Source of the DNA: Gossypium raimondii
Lineage: Eukaryota > Streptophyta > Magnoliopsida > Malvales > Malvaceae
DNA: 64,000 nt
Assembly: GCF_025698545.1 (NCBI RefSeq)
Contig: NC_068570.1
Span: 56,935,924-56,999,923 of the forward strand
Direction of reading: 5' to 3'
Shown: positions 50,686 through 62,950 of the stretch, in pieces
Position numbering within the stretch: the stretch's first letter is position 1
Layout of the letters: every line of letters begins with the position of its first letter
The notes under the pieces: model-generated
What the model was told of the DNA's origin: nothing
What the model saw: only the letters and a program-made list of their open reading frames with translations
Databases searched by the model: none
Translations under genes and position numbers: made by a program

Positions 50686-51310
50686 TGTCACGGGGCTAGA
50701 CCTTTCGTCTCGCAATCCGTGCGGCCTTAGGCGATCCGTTTGCTCCAAACTCGCCCAAGTCAGCCTTAACTCGATGAGGATTCTTTAAGAACTCCTCCAA
50801 GGCACCAATTGAACAGCGGAAGCGATTTTATGCCAAAAGAAGCTAAGCAAAAGAACAACAGAAAGAGCGCTCGTAAAGTGTTTGAGTAAATGCTCTCTAC
50901 TTCTCTTATTCACAAAGAATAATGAAACAATTCAGGAGTGAGTACAAATGAGGGGAGGCTCTCTATTTATAGTTGAGCTCCCCCAAAACCGACGGTCAAG
51001 ATACAATTACATCGACGGATGAGATTTAACCATATCCCTTAATTTTAGGGATTTACAAGATAAGCCTTATCAAATCTAATCTAATCTTTATAAGATATGA
51101 TTCCCTCTATCTTCTAAGATTAGTTACCATATTAGCCTAAGTTGCCATCTCTTCGCTATCGGGCCAGCCAGGCTTCAATCTGACAGGCTTCTCTAATATC
51201 TCTTTGAATCGGGCCAGTTCTTGTGGGCCAAATGATCCCCATCTGAGCAACAGACCTCCATTGGATGCATTTATGCTACTGGTCACGGCTTTGAAGCTAT
51301 GCCCGTGACA
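50686..51310. mobile_element. 625-bp solo LTR
   Basis: The ends TGTCACGGGGCTAGACC and GAAGCTATGCCCGTGACA are inverted complements (TGTCACGGG/CCCGTGACA) with TG...CA termini. CACA flanks both ends (50682-50685, 51311-51314), a 4-bp target duplication, which is short for an LTR element. A TATA-like CTCTATTTATAG lies at about 50958-50970 and the region is more GC-rich than its flanks. There is no internal coding region or second LTR. Confidence 0.75.
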
Positions 51311-51314
51311 CACA

Positions 51315-52472
51315 TGTACAAGCATTAAAAAAAAAAGTGAGAAGGAGACGTACGGATTTTGAAAGAAAATATGGGACTTCGAGAAAAAGAAGTAAAGCCA
51401 TGCATGATTTTGTAAGTGAAGTTGCATTGAAAATGATAATTTTTTCAGGAAAAAGTCTTTTTGTACCTGATATTTCGTACTCTGTTTCAATAATGATTAC
51501 ATTTAAGATATTAAATCCTAAAATTTTTATTTAAAAAAATTACTAAAAATATTTTTATAAAAAAATTTTGATTTTCTTCCACGTAGAAAAATTATTTTTG
51601 AATAAAATGGTGGATAATTATTTTAAAAGTAAAAAAGAAAAGATGGATAGTAAATTATTTTTCAAATATGACACTTGTATTTTGTATATAAATTATATGG
51701 ATTTTAATGTATTTTCATGTTATGTTATATTTTATATTATGTTTTTATTATTATTATTTGTTAAAATACACTGGAATGTTAAAATAATTTTCAACATTTG
51801 ATCTTTGGGTAGTATTTGCATACAACATTTAATATGATATCTGTATTTCAACATTCCAATATATTTTAATTATTTTAAGCTCAAAGTGCTTACATCAAAC
51901 TATTAGAAATAAAAAAACCACAATATTTCATATTTTAATATCTTTTGATTCTTCTAACTATGATTAAATTATAATCATTGATTGTCTATTTTCAATGGCT
52001 TTAATCACTTCCATGTTATCCGTATGAATAAATATTATAAGAAAATTAATAAATAAAGCACTAAAATTGAAAAATTAAAAACTAGATAGAAATATTTAAA
52101 TGCATCTTGCATCATATACTTGTAATTGAAAATAATAAAAATTAGTAAGTTTTTTTTGAGATTATAAAATTAATAATTTTATTAAAATAAAAATACTAAA
52201 AATATAATGATTATTAAACTGGCTAACTTTATTTTTATATTTTAAGTTAACTTATATAGTATGTGAATATAACCAAAAAATTTTGAATAATAGAAATACA
52301 TGAACCAAATATAAGTTATCGCATAGAAATAACATAAGTTGATTAAATTTAAAATTTTTTTTTATAATTATTTGTATTTTTTTCATGTCATATGTGAAAA
52401 TTTATAACTTCCAAGCTTTCCATGTATAAATGGATGGATAAATGATATCAAAGAATGATACTTGCATTTCAT
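51315..52472. other. Gene-free AT-rich spacer
   Basis: From 51520 to 52440 the sequence is extremely AT-rich with short internal repeats of TATTTTAATAT type. No gene. The end includes the INTS9 3' flank. Confidence 0.55.
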
Positions 52473-55400
52473 TCAAATGCCATCCAAAACGATATCTATA
52501 GCTTTGAAAATATGAGAGGCTAAATTCTCATCAGCAGTAATGATAACAGTACCAGTCTCTCGAACATCGATCAAGGCTTTCTCGGGATCATCAATGTCTA
52601 TAATGCCGGCAGCATTTTTAGATTCAGCACTGTCCATGTTCTTCTTTAAGGTTCCAGTAATGCCCATCTTGGACAGCTCAGTTAGAAGCCTTTTTAAATC
52701 TGGTGAACCCCAGTGTAACAATGGTCTGTGTTGCTTGGAGTCTGCCTGCCGAAACCCAGAAAGTAACCGATGTTTGCCTTGATCCATGAAAAGCTCTCCA
52801 TCCAGCCTCGTGACTGTTTCCTGCTTCAATGTTTTCCAGTGGAACTGGGAAGCCAAATCTGTTGCTATATAAATTTCTGTGCTCTCCTTAGAGCTTGGCA
52901 TGCATAATGTTTCATTTTCAGAGTAGTGAATAATCGTGTTTGCTTCTGAAATTTGGATCTTGCACCTCAAATCCTTCGGAAACTGTCTTAAACAGAAGCA
53001 CAAAGTGCAGTTAGATAAATAAGAATCTTACACAAGTGGATAGAAAAAAAAAACAAATATCAATAGAAGTAGAAATGATCACCAGAAGTAATTTTGGCTG
53101 CAAAGCCTTTAGTAAGGGTTGAACTTTCTGCAAACTGCAAGAAAAAAAAGTGCAATTGTAGACAAAACCGAGATGAACCCTTTTTTCCATACAAAGAACA
53201 AACAATTTGAAGTAGTAAAAATCCATAAATTTCTTGTCATCAGACATCAGGCAAGCTAGACGAATTTGCTAAAATGATTATCCTAATTGCTGTTTGGAGA
53301 AAAACATCATTTGCTTCAAATAGAAAATGAAAAAACAGCATTGATCTAATTTTATCCTGCAATATATGTGTGTATATATACACACGCACATATATAGACC
53401 AAGCTTCACACTTCAGTCTTTCTTCAAGATAGCTTTAGACAGCCATGCATAGCCTAAAATATGAGAATATTGACCACTAAATTGCCCCTTTGTCAAGTCA
53501 AAAGCTTCTGTTGAACATGTAATTTGAGTTCTCGTCTCAATCTAAAAGAAGCATGCGAGACGGATGTTTTAAAAGGCTTTCCTCGGGCTTGAAGTTCTTT
53601 ATGTGAACTACTTGTATGTGCATCCTTAGAGAACATGAGATCTTACCTTATTCCAGACAGAAAGGAACACTGAAGAACCTTCATTGCCATTGGCTTGAAA
53701 GGCAAGAGAGCTAAGTTAGCATCATCACCACTCTGCAAAATTTACATAACTTCATTTCATTGCTCAAAGGCATTGTATTAAGTTCATATTAAGTTTAGTA
53801 TCCTGCCATAAACGAATAACAAAGGTGCACTGATAAAACATAGATGCAAAGAAGAACCTCAAGGATAAGTAAAGAGTTTGGATCTGAGCACCAATATCGA
53901 AGCAAATGAACGACAGGACCGAGTCTCAGGCTCCAGTGAGGACAGAACACAACACAAGGTTCCTGCCAATTGGTTCTGCATACGTAATATAAGCATCTCA
54001 TGGTGATTACAAATATGTGATACATGATAACCATTCAAGCACTTAACCATACCAAACTGATTAGTAAGTTCTAAAGCCATTTCAATGCTTTATCACTAAG
54101 TTACATTTTGCTTCCCTATTACATCTTTCTTTCAGAATGGCATCTAATTGATGTGTTAGAACCTGAAGTCGGTAGGAAATGAAGCATTAGCCATTTGGTA
54201 AAAGATATTTCTCAAAACCCATGAATGTGATGTCAAAAAAACATGACCCTTCTGTTTAAACTTTCATTATGGGTAACAAGAAATTTTAAGCTGATATTAT
54301 AGCAGTTCAGGCAAAATTGTTACACCACATCACTTATGAAACATGGTAAACGAAGTCTGACAAAGTTCATGCTGAGTTAATCCCCACACCAACATGCAGC
54401 AATTTGTAGATTTCTTCTACCACATGAACTTTATAAGCATTTTAGCATGCAAAATAGGCCAAGTGCTGAATTATCCTCCACCACTACTTAGTTCTCTCTC
54501 TCTACTTAAAATCAATATTTTATGAATTTTAAGAAGTTGGATTATTTTTTCTGTCTCTCCCCTGAAAAGTTTAATTTCTATTTAAAACATTAGTTAAACA
54601 TCTGGAACAAGAATAAGAAGAAGGGCTAATATAGTAACAAAGAGAAAAGTGCTCAATAAAAAAATCAGGTAGTGAAAGGTAAAAATGTCAACATAGATCA
54701 AACAAGAGACTTTCAAAGACCCATGGAATGAGCATGTAATACTGTTCTACCATCTCATCCATTATCCTAGGAACTGTTTTTGTTTCAGGTGTGATTTGGT
54801 ATTTGAATTTCAACAAGGAGATTTGTCTTCTCGAATTGGACAAAGTTATTGGTTGTAATTCTGTAAAGATTCTTACACTTCTGCATTTAATGCATTCTTA
54901 TTTTGCTCTCTATTTTTCTCCCATTTTGGTTAAAGTTCTGCTCCTATCAGCCACAGTTAACATTTTCTGTTTACAAGAGTAAACAATCAGCAGGAAATAG
55001 AGACACAGACAAATGGGCATATCTTACAATAATTCAACTGAATGAACTGCAGGGAACACGTGAATTTTCCTCTCTTTTATGAGTTTGACATGTGCAAACA
55101 ATGGCTCACCAGAAAAAAGCTGTCAACAAAAAATGGAATGAGAAAAGGTCCTTTATTTATATTGAGACGATAAGTCACTGATTAAGATGTACCTTCTCTT
55201 GCCGCTGCTTGCAAAGCCACTCTGGTATTATATTGGTAAATGCTAATAATTCTTCTGCTACGGAAGATATAATGTATATCGGAACCTGCACAAAAAATGT
55301 ATAGCATATGACTGTTTGCGGCCTCACTTGAAGCACGTATACAAGTTAAAACATTATTATTTGTTCTTCTATTAGACAACTGCTCAACCAGAAAGCTTAA

Positions 55401-58368
55401 GCTATAAGGTCAATGGCCTAGAAATAGGTTATAGTTGCTAAAATGACTATCCATACACAAGCATTCGGTCTTAAAAGTGTGGACAAAGCCAGCTGAATCA
55501 GGAAACTTAAGCTATAAGAGCATGGCCGACCTCAACTTGTGATTATCAAAAACGTCCAAAGGTGAAGGCCACAGTTCCAAGGTAAACATAATAACATATC
55601 AACCATATAGCTGGAGAATACACCTTAAGTTTTAGTTAGTAGAAATTAGTTATTATGAAACAAGAATTTTCACAAAAAAACAGACTCAGCTGAGAAACAT
55701 CAATTCCTCTCTCCGTCTCTCATATCTGTCAGCTCCTGTGTTCCTTTTTTGACGGTATGCTTTTGCTTCTAATGTTTTGCTTGGTAAGATGAAAAGAAAA
55801 TTAGAAAGACGGAAAGATGGAAAATTGGAGTAGAAATTTAGAAAATATATTTTGTCTTTCAATTGGTAAGCTTTGTAGGAAAGATGGAAAAATTAAAAGA
55901 ACAAGTAAATTTATTTTCATTCATTGCTTAGTAGACTTGAAAAATGAGAGGAAGAAAATGATTTTCCTTTTTTTTTAAAAAAAAAAAGCAAAATTTTGTA
56001 CACTTAACTTGCACCTCTCTTTTTTTCTCTCCTCTTATTATTCCAATTTGGAATAATTTGTTTTCATACACTGGCAAGGAAAATGATAATCTCTCTTATG
56101 TTCTTTCCTCTTACTTCTCTTTCTTACCAAGCACGTTAAAAATTTGTTTTCTCTTCTCTTTTCCATCATCTTCTTCGATCATTTTACTTTTTCACTCAAC
56201 CAAGTACACATTAATGTGTTCGTGTGAATGAGTAGCTACATACGCTAATCCAAAAGAAAGGAAATGAAAAATGCAATACCTTTAGAGATGAAGACTCCAA
56301 CAAAAGTGACATTTGCTCCAAAAGGCATAGAACAATTCCAAGTCGATCAATGGGTACAAGAACCGATCCACCTGCTCTAACAGAATCGAAGGCACAGGTA
56401 CATATAAAAGCAAGTTTCTCCATTTCCTCCATACTTTCATCATCCTTAAGCAAGGATGCAGCTATCTCTTCCAAATTGTACAAATCATCACTACAAACAT
56501 GATGCATAGATTTCACTTCTATAGATCTAAAGAAATATATATAGTATTTGCTAAATGAAAAGCATCCAAGTAAAACTAACTTAATATATTATTACCATCA
56601 GTAGAATTACCTAGCATTTGATGAAGCAGCTGGATCACAGTAAGTATTATCATTCTCCATATTTTCAGTAGTATCCAGAGTTGAGAAATCTGAAAATATT
56701 ATCAAATCATTCCCTTGAAGACCAAGGAAATTAAAATCCATCGCGTGTGTAGAAACAAAGATAGAGCTTGAAATATAAGCTATATTTCTTTTTGGACCAT
56801 TTATTGTCCAATTGCAGGTCCCTATTTCCAAGCCAGAACTGAAGGCTTTTATGACCAAAGTTCCATTGTAGCAAGCTTCTTCTGCATATTTTAGTGTTTG
56901 AACCTTCCTCATGCAATCCTTCACATCAACTGCACTGAAAAGCACCCTCCATTAATATCTTATATATCAACTTCTACATGCAATAAGCTGTAAAGGGATA
57001 AATCTGGAAACAAATAGATTTTATAGATACAAAACTGATGGTAATCATAAAAAAGTTAAAGGCACTGTTAGCATTCTAAAAGCAGTATTTAGGTTACAAA
57101 TTCGCCTATTGGATTTGTCCTGAAAAGAATCTCCATTCTACCTTGACCAATCAGAAATGATGCCTGAAGACTAACATGATACTTCTACAAGCCTTTTGAC
57201 CAAAGTGTGCACCAAATTAATCTACAGATAAATTGATACATATGATTTCTAAGGAGTGATAATTACCTGTACAAAGGCATCCAAGCTCCCAGCTCCTCAC
57301 AATCTGCGCCTAATGCAATTTTCTTCAGTTCAGATGGAAGAACTTCAAGCCCTTCCCACCTCATCCATTGAAGGGAAGAAGAATCCTCAGGTCCATAAAA
57401 TTGCCTTAATTCCATGTGGATTGATACAAGATCCTCCATCATAAGCTGTCCTATTCTCGCTGCTGCTTCAGTCACATATATCTAACCAGGTTAAAAAGCA
57501 AAGCACAGATACAACTGTCAGCTTAGCTAACAAACATCACCACTTAATATTTGAAAAGGAAGCATTCCCCAAACTCTATTTACCTTTGCAGAAAAGTCTT
57601 TAGTTCGAGTAAGAAAAGGCAACCCAAGCATTCCCGTAGGACTTGAGATCAAAATAACATCAATAAAGGAAGCATCCCATAGATGCAAACTTTTTACAGT
57701 TTTATACCAAGGCTCTGCAAATACTAAATCATTTGCATCGAGAGTTTTCTCAATCTTCTGCTTTTTCCTAACAACCGAGTCTGTCTCCAAAGATTCATGG
57801 GCCTCCAAAGCAATCGGAACAGGACTGAAAATGGCAAGAGATGAAAGGTCCAAGGGGCAATCAAGTAAGATCCTAAACCCGGACACACTGAGCATATGAC
57901 AAGGTGGGAAATGGAAGCCACCTCCTTTACTAAGGCATGTCTGCAAATGCACAAACTAAATGAATTCCCTTAGAACATAACTGAAAGCACAATAAGACAT
58001 CTCCACAAACAGACACATAAATATGTACACTGGATACATAAAGTACAATTTTCTCATACACCAATAATGAAGTTTAAAAACTAAACAATGAACCTACATA
58101 GATGTTGCACTTTCATTTAACTAAAAATGTTAACTTTAAGTACCCTTTCATTGTTACTTTCTACTTGCTTTTTTGCTTCTAAAAAGCAAACAAGTGTAAG
58201 TCTTAATAAAAAGTACACTTTTAAATCATAGAAAACCCATTTGCAAAATATTTTCTAAACTCCCATCAATGTATAGCACAATAATCCATTTAAATAATTA
58301 TCCTTCCAAGTTGCAACCAATCCCTACTAAACAAGAAAGAAGCAAAGCAGTAAACTTACAAACTTCAT
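52473..58368 (-). CDS. INTS9: Integrator complex subunit 9 homolog
   Basis: Eleven coding exons (minus strand): 58360-58368, 57584-57940, 57267-57481, 56611-56934, 56280-56490, 55193-55285, 55028-55119, 53858-53975, 53647-53732, 53083-53134, 52473-52982. All junctions are GT-AG and phases join to 688 residues, close to the Arabidopsis homologue. The protein opens MKFTCLSKGGGFHFPPCHML, with the first exon only nine coding nucleotides. Metallo-beta-lactamase/beta-CASP segments follow: FRILLDCPLDLSSLAIF, DVILISSPTGMLGLPFLT, AYISSSIFVSTHAMDF, SVLVPIDRLGIVLCLLEQ, VPIYIISSVAEELLAF and CVVFCPHWSLRLGPVVHLL. The histidine-rich metal-binding motif of the active nuclease is absent, as usual for INTS9, which pairs with catalytic INTS11 to cleave snRNA and other nascent transcripts. 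The last exon is the C-terminal dimerisation region. The gene is intact. Confidence 0.94.
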
Positions 58369-58531
58369 TTGAGGAAATGGATAGGATCAGCCAAGTTAAA
58401 TTCAGCTGCAAAACAGAAATCACATTGAAAAAAAGCCAAACTTGTAAAGGAAATTGAAAGAGAGAACGGGTTGTGCGCCTCTGTCAATAGCCTCCAGCCT
58501 AGGCTCCCCACGCTGCAGTCTCCATTTTGTA

Positions 58532-58539
58532 TTTTTATA
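58532..58539 (-). promoter_or_regulatory. Candidate TATA box of INTS9
   Basis: TATAAAAA on the minus strand, about 165 bp upstream of the ATG, fits a 5' leader of about 130-140 nt. Motif and position only. Confidence 0.4.
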
Positions 58540-58599
58540 GGCTCAGTAGCTGCCTTGGAGCCAAAATTGTGAATAGAAATCAACCAAAGTCCTCAACTT

Positions 58600-58860
58600 T
58601 CGAGCTTAATTCAACTCAAGGACGTTTCTTTTGGAAATAGACATCATAAGCTAAGTGCATAACTATAAAAAGCAGATGAAATTTTGTCGAACACTTGGTG
58701 GGCATTATTTGACTAAGCTCTTTTCATGGTTCAAACCAGTAGTAGAATTACAAGAGGCAAACTGCCTATATGGCTATATTCCCCCACACAAGTATTGCCA
58801 TTCAAAAGTCCTAGAAAATTAATAGTTACATACGAATATACATACATATACATATCTATC

Positions 58861-58894
<34 letters not shown>

Positions 58895-60979
58895 TTTATA
58901 CCTGAATTTCACATTCGAGCAAAATGCAAAGGTTGTTTGGCGAAAATGCAAAGTTTTCAAGGTAATTGGACTAGTGTTCTTGGACCCAATTGAAGATCCA
59001 ATCTAAGAAGCCCAATCAGATTTAAGCTCAAAGTGGCATTACTCGTACTCACATCATAGGTTCAAGTTATAAGAATTGTCTATTATCGCTAGTGCTAGTA
59101 TTTCGGTAGCAAAATGTCCATTTTAATTCCTTTAAAAACCTTTGAGCCTTTTAACCCTTAATAGCACCATCACTCTTCACATTTCTCCGTTCATCATTCT
59201 CTTTTTCTCTACATGAATTTTCAAAAAAGATTCATGCCGGTTGTTGAAGCTTAGAAGAGCGGCTTATTTCATAACATTTGCTTTTGCATCAACGTTACAT
59301 GACTTTCAATTAAGCGTTCATATCATTTTCTTTCATATATATATTTTTTAGGTTTTACTTTTTAGTTCCAATTAGCTCGTTTCCTTTTATTATAATGATT
59401 TCTAAATCAATAAAATTTAATTTTGAACAAAAAAATATACAATATAATAGAAAAATGCTAAGTATGCTAGAATAATGAAGGAATAGTTGATTTAATGAAA
59501 ATGGATCAAAGTGATTAATAATGAGATAAACTTATTTAAGAATAATTATATTTTAATAAAAATTATGATAATTACAATTATTAATAAAAAATGTACTAAT
59601 TTTCTTAATGTAAAAAGAGTTATTATTTGAATAGAATTACGAGCATATTAATTATCACATAATTATTAATTAGTTATTATTTTAAATAATTTTATTTTGC
59701 ATTAATTACATAAAGTAATATTATATTGAATGTTGAATATATTAAAATTTTTTAATTATTTTTGAAAATTTCTATTAAAATTTTTAATTGATAAGTTAAT
59801 ATATTTTAATTATATTCAACAAGTCAAATAAGAAATATTATTTTATGCTAATTGCTGCAATTAAAATTACAATACTTTTAAACAAGTAATTAAATATTAA
59901 ACACATGTGACATTAGAAGTTAGTATATATAAAAGTACGAGTTTAAAAAACAAACACTTTTGAGCTAACTAAATAACATTTATTGTTTATTATATTATTG
60001 AATTTTTCATTTTAAATATTTTTATTATTTATAAAAATTTAATTTACGGAAATATTTGGTTAAATAAAGTCACTTATAAAATGATTTATTATATTTATAA
60101 TTAATAAAATCATGTTTTTATTAAAAAACATTATTTTCTTAAATGAATTTATATAATAAATAAAATATAAAATTTATATTTATATTTAAATTATTATATT
60201 TACATTAAGTAAAGAAAAATATTACTAAATAGAATATTTAATTATTTATATAATAAGTATCTTTATATTATGTATGTAGAATTTTATAGATAATATATTT
60301 ATATAATCGAATATAATATATTATATTTCAACGTATCTATACTATCATTTAAATTATTTTTACTCATAATTTATATTAATTTAATTTATATTTTATTATT
60401 TATTGATATTATTATTTAAGTTTACACTGCATTTTAAGTACATAATTTCCGTATGCATATACGTGAGATAAAACTTCTAGTCTAACAAAACTCGAGTAAG
60501 TAAATGGTAATAATGTCTTATGCTCAATTTAAATTTTCAATTCTCAAATAATATGAAAACCAAATCCTTTTACTTTTTCGATTTAAAATCTTCTATTTTG
60601 ACATCATTAAATTTTTCATCAAAATTTACCGACTTAACATGTTTATTAGTATCTAATCCCATATTAATAAATATGACAAGTTAATAAAATTCGATAGAAA
60701 ATATTAACACAAGAACGATTAAACTGAAAATTTTAAATAAAAAGTAGAGGACTTAAATTTTAAGTTTTTAAAATAACGAGACTAAACCCTAAATTTAAGG
60801 AAAGTACAAAGATTATAGACTTGTTTTTAGGTGAAAATCCTCGAAAAGTCTCTCTATTTTTGGAACTAGATCAAATCAATCCCCCAACTATTTATTTAAT
60901 CCATATACTATTAAAAAGAATCAAATAAGGTCAAATTGAAATAAAGTTAAATAACATGATTTCTTTTTCATTTATTCAA
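58600..60979. other. Gene-free spacer upstream of INTS9
   Basis: 58600-59340 is of moderate composition and includes the (TATG)n microsatellite. 59340-60900 is extremely AT-rich. No ORF, exon or transposon end could be supported. Confidence 0.55.
58862..58898 (+). repeat. (TATG)n microsatellite
   Basis: About seven uninterrupted TATG units following TATCTATCTATA. Likely polymorphic. Confidence 0.85.
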
Positions 60980-60980
60980 T

Positions 60981-61480
60981 ATAGAGGTGCTCATGGTTTG
61001 GGTCGGGCCGGGTTCAAGTTGGTCCTAAGCATGATATTAACATACTTTATGTTTGCCCAAATCCGATCCGGTCCGAAATATGGGCCCAAACTCGCCCATA
61101 TTATTTTTAAAAAAAATATTTATATTATATTAATATTTTTTATTTATCGAAAGTTTTTATATAGTTATCTTAACATTAATTTAATGTTTATATTAGAATA
61201 ATATTATATATTTAGTATATGTTTATTTTTTTAATGTGTTCTAAATTACATAATATATAAAAATAACATAATATAAAGTATTATAAACTTAAAAACGGAT
61301 TGGGTTGGGTCGGGCTCAGGCCTTGAATATTTAAACCCATGCATGACCCGTATTTTAAATAGGTCTAATTTTTTTTCGAACCCACTTTTCGTGCCTAATA
61401 TTTTTGTCCAAGCTCTCCCAAATTTTGGGGTGAGACTTTAAGAGCCTACACGGGTAGCCCGACCCTTGAACAAGTCTAAA
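60981..61480. mobile_element. Degenerate hAT-like element with GC-rich ends, third copy
   Basis: The left end TAGAGGTGCTCATGGTTTGG is nearly the terminal repeat of the 34363 element, followed by GTCGGGCCGGG. The right side contains GGGTTGGGTCGGGC, TTTTTGTCCAAGCTCTCCC and GTAGCCCGACCC. The A/T core is larger than in the reference copy. The right terminus has decayed and I cannot place a target duplication. Confidence 0.6.
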
Positions 61481-62387
61481 TTTTAATACCAAATAAAATA
61501 TTTGGTCCGCAGAATCATAAAATGTTTCCAAAATATAACTTTATTAATTAGTAAACGACAATTGTTTTAAACTATGGCTCTATTAAAATTTGGTTTTATT
61601 TAATCCAACCCCTATAGGGGACTACGAAATGAAAACCTACGTCATTAATAGGTCACCCTAGCCACCAAAATTTTTCATTTTGTGGTGATTCTCAGTCACC
61701 AAGTCTAAGTCATTCGACGACAAAACATAGTTGAGCACTTTACCTTGGGTTTTAGAGTGTATATTCTCTCCACCATTTTCATTTTCTAGACTAATATGTT
61801 GTCCACCAAGAACAAACCAATCTCGAAGGCCCATATTATATACATATGAAAATTGATCTGTCGTTTTCATGCAAGTTTCATGAGCAGCCATGTCAATGGC
61901 AGCCTTTATAATTTTCAATACAACAGTATCACTTTAGTTTTGGTGATAGCCAATCGCCAAGCTCGTTATGATTTCTTCTTTGGACTATACATATTGAAAT
62001 GTGTATGTATAGGAGTTGCTAATAGGCTGCTTTCCAAGAATTTCTCCATTCTTATTGGACATCCATTTCAATTTGAGACCTCCACCTTATCACAATCTTA
62101 AAATGGTGGGTCTTTTTCGTTTGGGATCATTGTTATGGTCTACCATTTGTATTGAGAAATCAGAAAAAAAAAATCATTTCGTACTTGAATTTGACACTTC
62201 TTAATTTGGTACATGTGTTATTTTTTTATTCGATTTAGTACCTATATTTGAAAAAATATATATTTTGATATCCAGATGCAACGGTGTTAACTTTTTATAC
62301 TACGTTTGGTAGGGGTATTATTTTTTACACTTGTTTTAGTATATGTGTTAGCAATAAACTAATTCAATCGGTCATATTTAGCCACTC
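61481..62387. other. Gene-free spacer with an unrecognised ORF
   Basis: A minus-strand ORF at 61658-61918 (86 codons; begins MKIIKAAIDMAAHETCMK) sits in a block of more balanced composition (61600-62110). I do not recognise the product, and no exon partner or promoter is evident; a decayed transposon gene is possible. The remainder is AT-rich. Confidence 0.35.
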
Positions 62388-62395
62388 CCATAACT

Positions 62396-62631
62396 AGGGG
62401 CGGAGCCAGGAATTTTTTTTAGGGGGGCCAAAATTAAATTGCAATTTTTAATAGCCTATATCTTTATAGTTTTTAAAGGATTAAGTCAATTTTTATCATT
62501 TTTAGGAGGGCCAAAGTGTAATTTTACCTTTACTATTTTAAAATTTTAAAATTTCTAAAGGGCCTAAATGGACGGTTTTACATTTTAAGGGGGGTCGGAG
62601 CCCTTGCCAGCCCCCTTAGATATGGCACTAG
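62396..62631. mobile_element. 236-bp hAT-like MITE
   Basis: The element starts AGGGGCGGAGCCAGG and ends with TTGCCAGCCCCCTTAGATATG and GGCACTAG. CCATAACT flanks it exactly on both sides (62388-62395, 62632-62639), a perfect 8-bp target duplication as for hAT elements. The interior repeats AGGGGGGCCAAAAT and GGAGGGCCAAAGTG. The GGGGCGGAGCC end is common in plant genomes. Confidence 0.75.
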
Positions 62632-62950
62632 CCATAACTTATTTTTAGCAAAGAGAAGGAAAAATTTGTACTAACTATCCTTTTTTAGTGTCTAACTATT
62701 GTAATACATATGCAATGAATAAGTGTTTTTCTTATGACATTAGTGTTTAATTCAGTTTTAGAGTAAATTTGATGAAAGTTAATTGATAATATTGTTAGGT
62801 TTGAAATTTTCATGATTTTGTTAATAGAATAAATTTAGTATTAATTGTGAATTTGTTTAATTTTTCGTTTAGTTTGTCAAATACAATCCGATTTTACAAT
62901 AACATTATCTTCTAAATAAAGTGAAATTCGAATCGATTGTTATCGATGAA

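Noticed and set aside
51137..51534. ORFs across the 3' end of the solo LTR
   Set aside because: They straddle the LTR boundary at 51310 and show no family resemblance.
55690..56210. Possible MITE inside INTS9 intron 5
   Set aside because: GCTTGGTAAG near the left and CTTACCAAGC near the right hint at inverted ends, but the match is short and no target duplication is clear, so I did not call it.
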